A DNA stretch of 64,000 nt from CAJBVW01 sp964457335 (GTDB lineage Bacteria; Myxococcota_A; UBA796; SXON01), in the NCBI GenBank assembly GCA_964457335.1, contig CAYWGD010000027.1, positions 5,603 to 69,602 on the forward strand, read 5' to 3'. The notes beneath the pieces are model-generated. The model was not told the DNA's origin, searched no databases, and worked only from the letters and a program-made list of their open reading frames with translations. This document shows, piece by piece, positions 17,339-24,038 of the stretch. The first letter of the stretch is position 1; each line of letters starts with the position of its first letter. A program made the translations under genes and the position numbers.

Positions 17339-18157
17339 ATGTCGGTAGGACAGACGTATCCGTGGCTCGTGTGTTCCGCCCTCGTGGCGTGCCTCGTGGG
17401 TTGCGACGGAGAGAAGCCGCCCGGCGGCGGCTCCGAGGCGGCCGCCGAGACCTGCCCCCGCGAGCCGGCGGGCGACATCGGCGCGGGAGACGCCAACGGC
17501 GACGGCGCCGTCGATCTCGCGGACGCGGTCGTGATCCTCCGCCACGCCGCGGAGGGTGGCGCCGCGCCCTCCTGCGCCGGCGCGGTGGACCTCGTCCCGA
17601 ACGACTACATCGAGCTGGACGACGCCTTCCAGCTGCTCGTCCACCTCTACGAGGGCGGCTTCGCGCTCCCGGAGGACGTGGACTGCGGCGACGCGGCGCC
17701 GCTCCCGCCCCCCGCGTGTTCGCCCGTCGAGGCGCGGTTCTCGGGGACCACGCTGGAGCTGCGCGCCGAGACCGTCGCGATCGAGGGCTGGTCCGTCGCC
17801 GTGCGCGCGGAGGGCTGCACGATCGCCGCCGCGACGACCGCCGGCACGTCGGGCGCCTCGATCGTGGACGAGCCGCCCGGCCTGCGCGACCTCGGCTACG
17901 ACGCGACCTTCGTCGTCGAGGGCGGCGCGGTCTCCGCCGTGGTGCTCGGCTTCATGGAGCCCACGGCGCTCCCGGCCGGCGCGTGGAGCCCGGTCCTGGC
18001 GCTCACCGTCGAGCCCGGCGGCTCCTGCGACTGCACGCTGAGCCTCGGCGAGCCGCTGACCGGCCTCGGCGAGCCGGTCGAGAACCTCGTCGTGGCGGAG
18101 GGCGCGGCCTGGGGGGTGACGACCGAGGCGACGATCGACGCCTGCACCTCGGGATGA
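17339..18157 (+). CDS. Lipoprotein with dockerin-like and cohesin-like segments
   Basis: A 272-residue predicted lipoprotein: hydrophobic WLVCSALVACLVGC, then a Gly/Glu-rich linker. Residues about 45-110 contain GDANGDGAVDLADAVVILRH and NDYIELDDAFQLLVHLY, the duplicated Ca-binding loop-helix of type I dockerin. The C-terminal 150 residues (GTTLELRAETVAIEGWSVAV, LGFMEPTALPAGAWSPVLAL) look like a beta-sandwich of the cohesin type. Carrying both partners in one chain is seen in non-cellulosomal bacteria, but here it is inferred from pattern only. GGAGG overlaps the ribosome site of the divergent gene, so its promoter must lie inside the opposite gene. Confidence 0.75.
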   Translation: MSVGQTYPWLVCSALVACLVGCDGEKPPGGGSEAAAETCPREPAGDIGAGDANGDGAVDLADAVVILRHAAEGGAAPSCAGAVDLVPNDYIELDDAFQLLVHLYEGGFALPEDVDCGDAAPLPPPACSPVEARFSGTTLELRAETVAIEGWSVAVRAEGCTIAAATTAGTSGASIVDEPPGLRDLGYDATFVVEGGAVSAVVLGFMEPTALPAGAWSPVLALTVEPGGSCDCTLSLGEPLTGLGEPVENLVVAEGAAWGVTTEATIDACTSG

Positions 18158-18212
18158 GCGGGGGTAAGTCGCGCGTCACCGATGCCGAGCAGATCGGAGA
18201 TACGTTGACGGG

Positions 18213-20096
18213 ATGGTGCTGCTCCCCCTGCTCGTGGCGTGCGTCGAGACCCCTCCGAAGGACGCGCCGCCCGCGGCCGACGACACCGCCGCCGACGGCG
18301 ACACGGCCGACACCGGCGACACCGACACGGACACCGGTGACACGGCCACCGACACCGGCGACACGGCCACCGACACCGCCGACACGGCCACCGACACCGC
18401 CGACACGGCCACCGACACCGCGGCGGCCACCTGCGCCTCGGCGCGGACGGTCTACAGCGACTGGGACATCGAGGGCGAGGACGCGGCGGCGACCGCAGCG
18501 GAGCTGTGTACCGACGGCCCGGTCGTGCACCGCGGCGTCGTGACGGTCTTCCGCACGCCGCTGGTCGACCTCCGGGACCTCTCCTGCCTCTGCGAGGTCG
18601 AGGAGCTGATCGTCCGGGAGAACCACGACCTCGTGAGCGTCGGCGGGCTCGAGAACCTCACCTCGGCCTACGCGCTGTACCTGCTCGACAACCGCGTGTT
18701 GGGGTCGCTGGAGCCGCTCGCGGCGCTCACGTCCGTCGAGCAGCTCATGCTCCGCGGGGGCGCCGTGACGTCGCTGACGCCGCTCGCGGGCGCCACGATC
18801 ACCAACCTCGTGTCCATCCAGGGGGAGGACGCGCTGACCTCGCTGGACGGCCTCGTCCTCGACGGCACCACGCACGAGATCGTGATCGAGGGCAACGACG
18901 TGCTCGAGACGCTGGAGGGCCTCGTCGGCGAGGAGCGGGTCACGGGCTTCGTGAACGTGGACGACAACGCCTCCCTCCGCTCCGTGGCGGGGCTCGAGGG
19001 GCTCTCGTACGCACCGATCGTCCGGCTGCGCGGGAACCCGATGCTGGCGGACCTCCGCGGGCTCGAGGGCCTGACGGAGCTCGAGCAGCTCGAGATCGAG
19101 CGCAGCGGGCTCGTGAGCCTCGACGGCCTGGGCAGCCTCACCTCGCTCGTCGTGCTGGAGATCTCCGACGACACGTCGCTCACGACGCTCGACGGGATCG
19201 CTCCCCTGACCGAGCTCTCCCAGCTCTCCTTCACGGGGACGGCGCTCACCGACCTCTCCGCGCTCGGGACGCTCACCACGCTCCAGCTCCTGTACGTGGC
19301 CGACAACCCGGCGCTCGCCTCGATGGCGGATCTCGCGGGCCTCGCCCACGCGGACACCCTCTCGGTGAGCGGCAACGCCGCCCTCACGGAGGTCGGCCTG
19401 CCCGCGTTGACCACCGTGGGCGGCCTGATCGTCGCGGACAACGACGCGCTGACCGCGCTGCGCCTCGACGCGCTGACCACCGCGACCAGCGTCCTGATCG
19501 ACGGCAACGACGCGCTCCCGGACCTCGTCGGGCTCGACGCGCTCGAGGGGGTGGACAGCGGCCTCACGATCACCTCCAACGCCGCCCTCGCCCGGATCGG
19601 GGGCCTCGGGGCGCTCACGAGCGTGGGCGGCACGCTCACCATCGAGGGCAACGCCGCGCTCGCCGCGCTCGACGGGTTCGGCGCCGCCACGCTCGGGGGG
19701 TTCGACCTCCGCGACAACGCCGTGCTGGTCGACCTCACCGGGCTCGAAGGGCTCACCGCGGTGGCGGGCGACGTGTGGATCTACGAGAACCCCGCCCTCC
19801 AGTCGCTCGCCGGCCTCGAAGGGCTGGCCGCCGTCGACGGCGAGCTCGGCCTGTCCGACAACGACGCGCTGGTCGGGGTCGACGGGCTCGACGGCCTGCG
19901 GGTGATCGGGGGGACGCTCGGGATCCTCGACCACGACCTGCTCACGGACGTGACCCCGCTGCACGGGCTCTCGGAGGTCGGGGGGAGCCTCTCCGTCATC
20001 GGCAACGTCTCGCTCGCCTCGGCCGACGCGGAGGCGCTGCGCGACGCCATCGAGACGCTCGGCGGCCGGGCCCGGCTCGAGGACAACGGTCCGTAG
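18213..20096 (+). CDS. Leucine-rich-repeat/receptor-L-domain-like lipoprotein
   Basis: A 627-residue predicted lipoprotein. The signal is only MVLLPLLVAC (Cys 10) with no basic residue, and no other in-frame start is available upstream. A tract of DTATDTA-type heptapeptides (residues about 26-70) follows. The rest is about 20 degenerate repeats of the form (V/I)xxNxALxxLxGLxxL with conserved Asn and Leu, as in receptor-L domains, predicting a long solenoid on the outer surface. Cys residues bracket the N-cap (LSCLCEVEEL). The ribosome site is poor; TACGTT ends six bases before the ATG, as expected for a leaderless message. It is convergent with the GST gene. Confidence 0.82.
   Translation: MVLLPLLVACVETPPKDAPPAADDTAADGDTADTGDTDTDTGDTATDTGDTATDTADTATDTADTATDTAAATCASARTVYSDWDIEGEDAAATAAELCTDGPVVHRGVVTVFRTPLVDLRDLSCLCEVEELIVRENHDLVSVGGLENLTSAYALYLLDNRVLGSLEPLAALTSVEQLMLRGGAVTSLTPLAGATITNLVSIQGEDALTSLDGLVLDGTTHEIVIEGNDVLETLEGLVGEERVTGFVNVDDNASLRSVAGLEGLSYAPIVRLRGNPMLADLRGLEGLTELEQLEIERSGLVSLDGLGSLTSLVVLEISDDTSLTTLDGIAPLTELSQLSFTGTALTDLSALGTLTTLQLLYVADNPALASMADLAGLAHADTLSVSGNAALTEVGLPALTTVGGLIVADNDALTALRLDALTTATSVLIDGNDALPDLVGLDALEGVDSGLTITSNAALARIGGLGALTSVGGTLTIEGNAALAALDGFGAATLGGFDLRDNAVLVDLTGLEGLTAVAGDVWIYENPALQSLAGLEGLAAVDGELGLSDNDALVGVDGLDGLRVIGGTLGILDHDLLTDVTPLHGLSEVGGSLSVIGNVSLASADAEALRDAIETLGGRARLEDNGP
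18339..18422 (+). repeat. Four 21-bp tandem repeats in the LRR lipoprotein gene
   Basis: Consecutive near-identical units at 18339-18359, 18360-18380, 18381-18401 and 18402-18422, each encoding a DTATDT(A/G) heptapeptide. The unit is a multiple of three, so copy-number change would lengthen the linker without breaking the frame. Confidence 0.85.
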
Positions 20097-20099
20097 CCG

Positions 20100-20810
20100 T
20101 CAGCGCGCGTCGAGCTCCGGGTAGTGGCGGAAGATGCCCTCCTCGGTGAAGGGCAGGCGGCGGTCGGAGGCGAGGTAGGCGGCGATGCGCGGGCGGGCGC
20201 GCACCGCGGCGCACAACGCGTCGAGCCGGGGCGCTTCGACGCGGGCCATCGCGCGGGGGAAGGCGTAGCGCAGCCCTTCGAGGAGCTGGAAGACGGCGAG
20301 GTCGGCGTAGCAGAAGTCGCGGAGCAGGAAGGTGCCCCCGCCGCGCGTGATCACCCGCTCGAAGTAGTCGACGAAGCGCGGGAGCCGCTCGTGGACGAAG
20401 GCCTTCGCGCGGCGCCGCGCCGCCGGCTTCTGGTCCTCGTAATAGAGGCCCGCCGAGATGGGGTGGTGGGTGTCGTGCACCTCGCCCACCACGTCGGCGA
20501 CGGTGAGCTGGAGCTGGTTTGCGTGCGGCTCGTCCTCGGGGCGGACCAGCGTGTGCCGGCGCGCGAGGAACAGGCAGATGTTCGCCGTCTGCGCGATCAG
20601 CTCGCCCTCCGCGCGCAGGAACGGCGCCGCGAACGGGGGCACCCCGCCGCCGTCGGCGAGCTCACGCACGATGGCCTCCTCGCCGCCCCCCTTCGCGACG
20701 GGCAGCCGGGCCACGTCGACGTAGGGCGCGCCGGCCTCCTCGAGGACGAGCCGGACGAACTCGCCCCGTCCGGGGATGGTGGGCCAGTAGTAGAGCTCGT
20801 AGGGTTCCAT
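20100..20810 (-). CDS. Glutathione S-transferase family protein
   Basis: A 236-residue cytoplasmic protein. The N-terminal thioredoxin-like domain runs from MEPYELYYWPTIPGRGEFVR, with Tyr 7 or 8 in the position of the catalytic tyrosine of alpha/mu/pi-type enzymes, to the cis-Pro segment GGVPPFAAPFL and the gamma-glutamyl-binding IAQTANICLFLA. The C-terminal half is all-helical with the N-capping motif FCYADLAVFQLLEGL. The length is usual. It stands alone, converging three bases from the LRR lipoprotein stop; the substrate is not predictable. Confidence 0.88.
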   Translation of the reverse strand: MEPYELYYWPTIPGRGEFVRLVLEEAGAPYVDVARLPVAKGGGEEAIVRELADGGGVPPFAAPFLRAEGELIAQTANICLFLARRHTLVRPEDEPHANQLQLTVADVVGEVHDTHHPISAGLYYEDQKPAARRRAKAFVHERLPRFVDYFERVITRGGGTFLLRDFCYADLAVFQLLEGLRYAFPRAMARVEAPRLDALCAAVRARPRIAAYLASDRRLPFTEEGIFRHYPELDAR

Positions 20811-20837
20811 GCCCCAGAGTAGGCACCCGGCGGCCCG

Positions 20838-21527
20838 CTACGGCGTGGGCGCCTCGGCGCACGCCCAGAGCTGGAGGGCCGACTCCGCGCGCCGGCCCAT
20901 GGTCATGCCCAGGTAGACGATCCCGTCGAGGCCGTGGTCCTCCTCGGGGCTCAGCACGGTCGCGGTCCCCGCCTCGCTCGCCGCGCTGACGATGACGACC
21001 GGCTCCTCGCGCCCGTCGGGGCAGCGCGCCTGGACGACCACGGCGCCCGCCACCTCGTCGAGCTCCTCGCCCACGTGGGCGCCCATGCAGGCCGAGAGCG
21101 CGCGGCTCGCGGCGTAGGGGTCCACCCCGGGGCGGGGGCGGAGCGCGGCCACGCAGGGGTACTCCTCGCAGTCGGTGAGCTCGGCGTCGAGCGGCGGCGC
21201 GCAGGCCGCCAGCGCCCGATCGATCGCCTCCTGCCAGGCATCCGGCTGGTCGGCGTCCGGGAGCGCCTCAGGCCAGTCCTTCCGCGCGGTGGGCTGCTCC
21301 CGCGTCTTCTCCGCGAGCCGGGCCTCGCACCAGCGCAGGCGTAGCGCCGCGTCGCCGCCACCGGCGTCGGGCGCCGGCGAAGCGGACGCGCACACCGTGC
21401 GGGGCGCGGGGCGGACCGTCGGTGTCGGCGTGGGTGCCGGCTCCGCGGGCCGGAGCCAAAGGGCCACGAGCGCCGCGCCGACGGCGCCCACGAGGACGCC
21501 GGCTCCCATGTCGAGGACGCGGCTCAC
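20838..21527 (-). CDS. Membrane-anchored protein of unknown function
   Basis: A 229-residue protein with an N-terminal membrane anchor (VLVGAVGAALVALWLRP) and a Pro/Thr linker, then a periplasmic domain with several Cys (LTDCEEYPCVAAL, CMGAHVGEELDEV). No family recognised. The GTG at 21525-21527 is chosen because it supplies Arg 3 before the anchor and because TACCGT lies exactly six bases upstream on the minus strand, suggesting a leaderless message. An ATG six codons further in (21507-21509) is the alternative. Confidence 0.65.
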   Translation of the reverse strand: MSRVLDMGAGVLVGAVGAALVALWLRPAEPAPTPTPTVRPAPRTVCASASPAPDAGGGDAALRLRWCEARLAEKTREQPTARKDWPEALPDADQPDAWQEAIDRALAACAPPLDAELTDCEEYPCVAALRPRPGVDPYAASRALSACMGAHVGEELDEVAGAVVVQARCPDGREEPVVIVSAASEAGTATVLSPEEDHGLDGIVYLGMTMGRRAESALQLWACAEAPTP

Positions 21528-21562
21528 GGCGCCACGGTACACCCGATGCGCGCGCGGGTGCG

Positions 21563-21645
21563 CGGCCCGGCTCCCTGCCGGGCCGCCGGGGTGCGGGGCT
21601 CGCCCCGCCGGGGGCGTTGCGGGGGGGCCCCCCCGCCCCAAGAGC
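21563..21645. repeat. GC-rich multi-hairpin intergenic element
   Basis: Three consecutive hairpins: CGGCCCGGC/GCCGGGCCG (21563-21585), GCGGGG/CCCCGC (21593-21608) and the perfect palindrome GCGGGGGGGCCCCCCCGC (21619-21636), followed by CCAAGA. The last part shares its borders (GGGGGCGTTGCGGGGG and CCCCGCCCCAAGA) with the element inside the gene at 62231-62390. Confidence 0.7.
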
Positions 21646-21725
21646 AGAAGACCGGCCTGCCACGCTCCGACCCTGCGTGAGCCGACCAGCTCCGACCGAT
21701 TCGCGGCGCAGGAACGGCCGACCGT

Positions 21726-22256
21726 TCACGCCGCCCGGGCGCCCGCGAGCGCGACGCGGGTGGCGACGGCCCCGACGAGCACGGACCCGGTCACCACGTA
21801 CAGGCCGCGCACCCAGGCCGAGCCCTGGTCCGGGCCGGTCAGCACGCCGTGCGCCAGGGCGAGCACGAAGCCGCCGGCGGAGAGCGTGTGGACCGCGCGC
21901 CAGGCCCACGGGGCGACGCGCGCGCGCGCGAGGGAGGTGCCGACCAGGAGCAGCAGGGTCCAGGCCGCGAGGGTGCCGAGCGCGACGGGCCCGGTGAGGC
22001 GCGGGGAGGCGAAGGGGACGACGGCGGCGACGGGCGGGACCGGCGACGCGGGGGAGAGCACGACCGCGAGGACGTGCGCGGCCGTGAGGGCGACCGCGGC
22101 GAAGGACCACGCGCGGTGCAGCGCCAGGAGCGTTGGGGCGTGGAGGAGCCCGCCGCCGCGGGCGCCGAGCGCCACCCCGAAGACCATCGTGCTCCAGAGC
22201 GCGACGTAGGCCACGAGCCCGCCGGAGCGCCCGAGCCACCAGAGGAGCTCGTTCAT
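21726..22256 (-). CDS. Ferric-reductase-like heme b membrane protein
   Basis: A 176-residue integral membrane protein with about six hydrophobic helices. His residues sit in two helix pairs (LHRAW and AAHVLAV; RAVHTL and LAHGVL), the arrangement of the bis-heme b ferric-reductase/MsrQ-like transmembrane domain. There is no FAD/NAD domain, so it needs a partner for electrons. It overlaps the apbE gene by four bases (22253-22256), placing it last in a four-gene operon. A link between an ApbE-flavinylated protein and a heme b membrane protein suggests trans-membrane electron transfer; the final acceptor is unknown. Confidence 0.78.
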   Translation of the reverse strand: MNELLWWLGRSGGLVAYVALWSTMVFGVALGARGGGLLHAPTLLALHRAWSFAAVALTAAHVLAVVLSPASPVPPVAAVVPFASPRLTGPVALGTLAAWTLLLLVGTSLARARVAPWAWRAVHTLSAGGFVLALAHGVLTGPDQGSAWVRGLYVVTGSVLVGAVATRVALAGARAA

Positions 22257-23089
22257 GCGGCCGCCCTCCACGCCGCGGTGACCCACCAGCGCCCGGCGGC
22301 GTCGCCCACCAGCGCCTCCGCGCCCAGGCCGGCGAGGCGGGGGAGCACGCCGGCGGGGTCCACGATCAGCGCGGTGGCGAGCACGTCCGCGAGGGTGGCG
22401 GTCGGCGCGCGCACGGTGGCGACCTCCACCGGCGAAGCCGCAGGCTCGCGCGTGCGCGGGTCGAGCACGTGGTGGTGCTCGACGCCGCTGGCGGCCCGCC
22501 ACCGGCGGACCCGCGTGGACGACGTGGCGAGGGCCTCGTCCGCGAGCGCCACGGCGCCGCCGTCCTCGACGCCGACCGGCCAGGTGTCGCCCGAGCCGCG
22601 GAGATCGCCGCCGCCGTCCACCAGCACGCGGGTGGCGCCGGCCGCACGCAGCCAGCCGTGGACGTAGTCGACCGCCCAGCCCTTGCCGATGCCGCCGAGG
22701 TCGATGTCGAAGTCGCCCTCGAGGACGACGCCGCCCGGGGTGAGGTGGACGAGGCGGTCGCTCACGGGGCCGGGGCGGCGGGGCGGGGCGACGCCGAGGT
22801 CGCCGAAGGGGCGGTCGTAGCCCAGCGCGGCGAGGTCGCGGCCGAGGGTGGGGTCGAAGGCGCCGCCGGTGAGGTCGCGCAGCCGGAGCGCCTCCGCGAG
22901 GAGCTCGTGGAGCAGGGGATCGTCGCTCCGGCGGTCGCGGTTGAGGCGCCCGAGCGCGGAGCGCGGCGAGAAGCGGGTGAGGCGCTCGTCGAGCGCCTGG
23001 ACGAGGACCTCGGCCGTGGGGAGCAGGTCGTCGCGGTCCGCGGCCACCCACCAGTCGGTGCCCATGGCGCGGAAGGCGCGGCCGGTCAC
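22253..23089 (-). CDS. apbE: FAD:protein FMN transferase
   Basis: A 278-residue ApbE-family enzyme, which attaches FMN from FAD to a Thr/Ser of target proteins. Family motifs are MGTDWWV near the start, FDPTLG, the core DIDLGGIGKGWAVD with VDGGGDLRGSG, and the C-terminal TATLADVLATALIV metal-binding stretch. It starts at GTG overlapping the previous stop by four bases and overlaps the next start likewise. Most ApbE proteins are exported lipoproteins, but no signal peptide is visible here, so it may act in the cytoplasm. No obvious FMN-target protein with a clear flavinylation motif was found in the operon. Confidence 0.9.
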   Translation of the reverse strand: MTGRAFRAMGTDWWVAADRDDLLPTAEVLVQALDERLTRFSPRSALGRLNRDRRSDDPLLHELLAEALRLRDLTGGAFDPTLGRDLAALGYDRPFGDLGVAPPRRPGPVSDRLVHLTPGGVVLEGDFDIDLGGIGKGWAVDYVHGWLRAAGATRVLVDGGGDLRGSGDTWPVGVEDGGAVALADEALATSSTRVRRWRAASGVEHHHVLDPRTREPAASPVEVATVRAPTATLADVLATALIVDPAGVLPRLAGLGAEALVGDAAGRWWVTAAWRAAA

Positions 23090-23409
23090 GAGGCCCTCGA
23101 CCGCCGCACCACGACCACGCGGCGGCGGGGCGGCGGCGCGGGGCGGAGGCCGGCCGCGGAGAGGGTGCGGGAGGTGGGGTCGCGCGTCTCGGCGCCGGTC
23201 GCCGTCGCGACGAGCGCCTCCTCGCGCGCCTGCCGGAGGAGCGCCTCCTCGCGGGCGGCCTCCTCGCGGGCGGCCTCCTCGCGGGCGGCCTCCTCGCGGC
23301 GCATCTCGTGGAGCACCACCGCGGCGCTCCCCGACCAGGCGAGCGTCGCCGCGAGCACCACGGAGACGTGCACCTGGCGCTCGCGCGCGCGGCGGTCAGT
23401 CGTCGTCAC
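23086..23409 (-). CDS. Small membrane protein with REEAA coiled-coil repeats
   Basis: A 107-residue protein with one membrane segment (VSVVLAATLAWSGSAAVVL) followed by MRREEAAREEAA-type repeats. The repeats come from four tandem 15-bp units on the DNA and should form a charged helix or coiled coil. The C-terminus is very basic (PPRRRVVVVRRSR). It overlaps both neighbours (14 bases with the upstream gene, 4 with apbE), so it is firmly inside the operon. Function unknown; possibly a small assembly or anchoring subunit. Confidence 0.7.
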   Translation of the reverse strand: MTTTDRRARERQVHVSVVLAATLAWSGSAAVVLHEMRREEAAREEAAREEAAREEALLRQAREEALVATATGAETRDPTSRTLSAAGLRPAPPPRRRVVVVRRSRAS

Positions 23410-23929
23410 GGCCGTGCTCGCGATCGTCGTCGTCGTCCTCGCGCTCGCGCTCCCCGCGCCGGGCGTGCTCGCGGGCCTCGTGACCGTCGCGGCGGGCGTG
23501 CTCGCGGGCCTCGTGGTCGTCGTCGTCGTCCTCGTCGTCCTCGTCGTCGTCGTCGTGGCCGCGGCGCCCGCGGTGCTCGTCGCGCTCGTGGTCGTCGTCG
23601 TCGTCCTCGTCGTCCTCGTCGTGGCCGGCGCGGGCGCGCCAGTCGGCCGGCAGGGGGTTGCCCTGCTCGTCCACGTAGACGACCTCCTCGCCGACCGGGG
23701 CGCGCGCGGCGGGCGCCGCCGGGGCCTCCTCCGGCCCGAGCACCTTCGGCGCGGCCGGGGCCTCGCTCAGCGTGTCCGCCGCGGGCTTCGGCGCCTCCTC
23801 GACCCGCCGGTCCGCGAAGCGCTCCCGCTCGGGCGCGTCCGATCCCGTCCCCGCGCCGACGAACGCCGCCGTCGCCACCGCCAACGCCAACCCCGCGATT
23901 CCGTACGCCCAGGCAACCTGTCGATCCAT
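23396..23929 (-). CDS. Asp/His-rich membrane-anchored protein
   Basis: A 177-residue protein: N-terminal anchor (AWAYGIAGLALAVATAAFVG), an Ala/Pro-rich linker and a VVYVDEQGNPLPADW segment. The last ~80 residues are almost only D, E, H and R (for example HDEDDEDDDDDHERDEH). Such a tail could bind metal cations outside the membrane. It is the first gene of the ApbE/ferric-reductase-like operon, with an AGGAGG ribosome site before the ATG and the shared upstream block 23964-24014. No named family recognised. Confidence 0.72.
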   Translation of the reverse strand: MDRQVAWAYGIAGLALAVATAAFVGAGTGSDAPERERFADRRVEEAPKPAADTLSEAPAAPKVLGPEEAPAAPAARAPVGEEVVYVDEQGNPLPADWRARAGHDEDDEDDDDDHERDEHRGRRGHDDDDEDDEDDDDDHEAREHARRDGHEAREHARRGEREREDDDDDREHGRDDD

Positions 23930-23963
23930 GTCGACCTCCTGGACTCCAACCTCACCCCCTCCC

Positions 23964-24014
23964 GTTGGGGCTCCATGAGCCGACCATTAGGAGCTTCCAA
24001 TCCGGGGCGCTCCG
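23964..24014 (-). promoter_or_regulatory. Conserved upstream block shared with the heme/two-component operon
   Basis: On the plus strand it begins GTTGGGGCTCC-ATG, runs through CC-AC-ATT-GGA and ends GCGCTCCG. The same pattern occurs at 30231-30280. Both copies begin 35-36 bases upstream of the first ATG of a minus-strand operon, so this is probably a shared promoter plus operator. Confidence 0.65.
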
Positions 24015-24038
24015 CGCGTCGATCGCGCCGCGGCGGAC

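Noticed and set aside
18339..18422. Tandem repeat as a minisatellite of mobile origin
   Set aside because: It simply encodes the Asp/Thr linker common after the lipid Cys in this genome.
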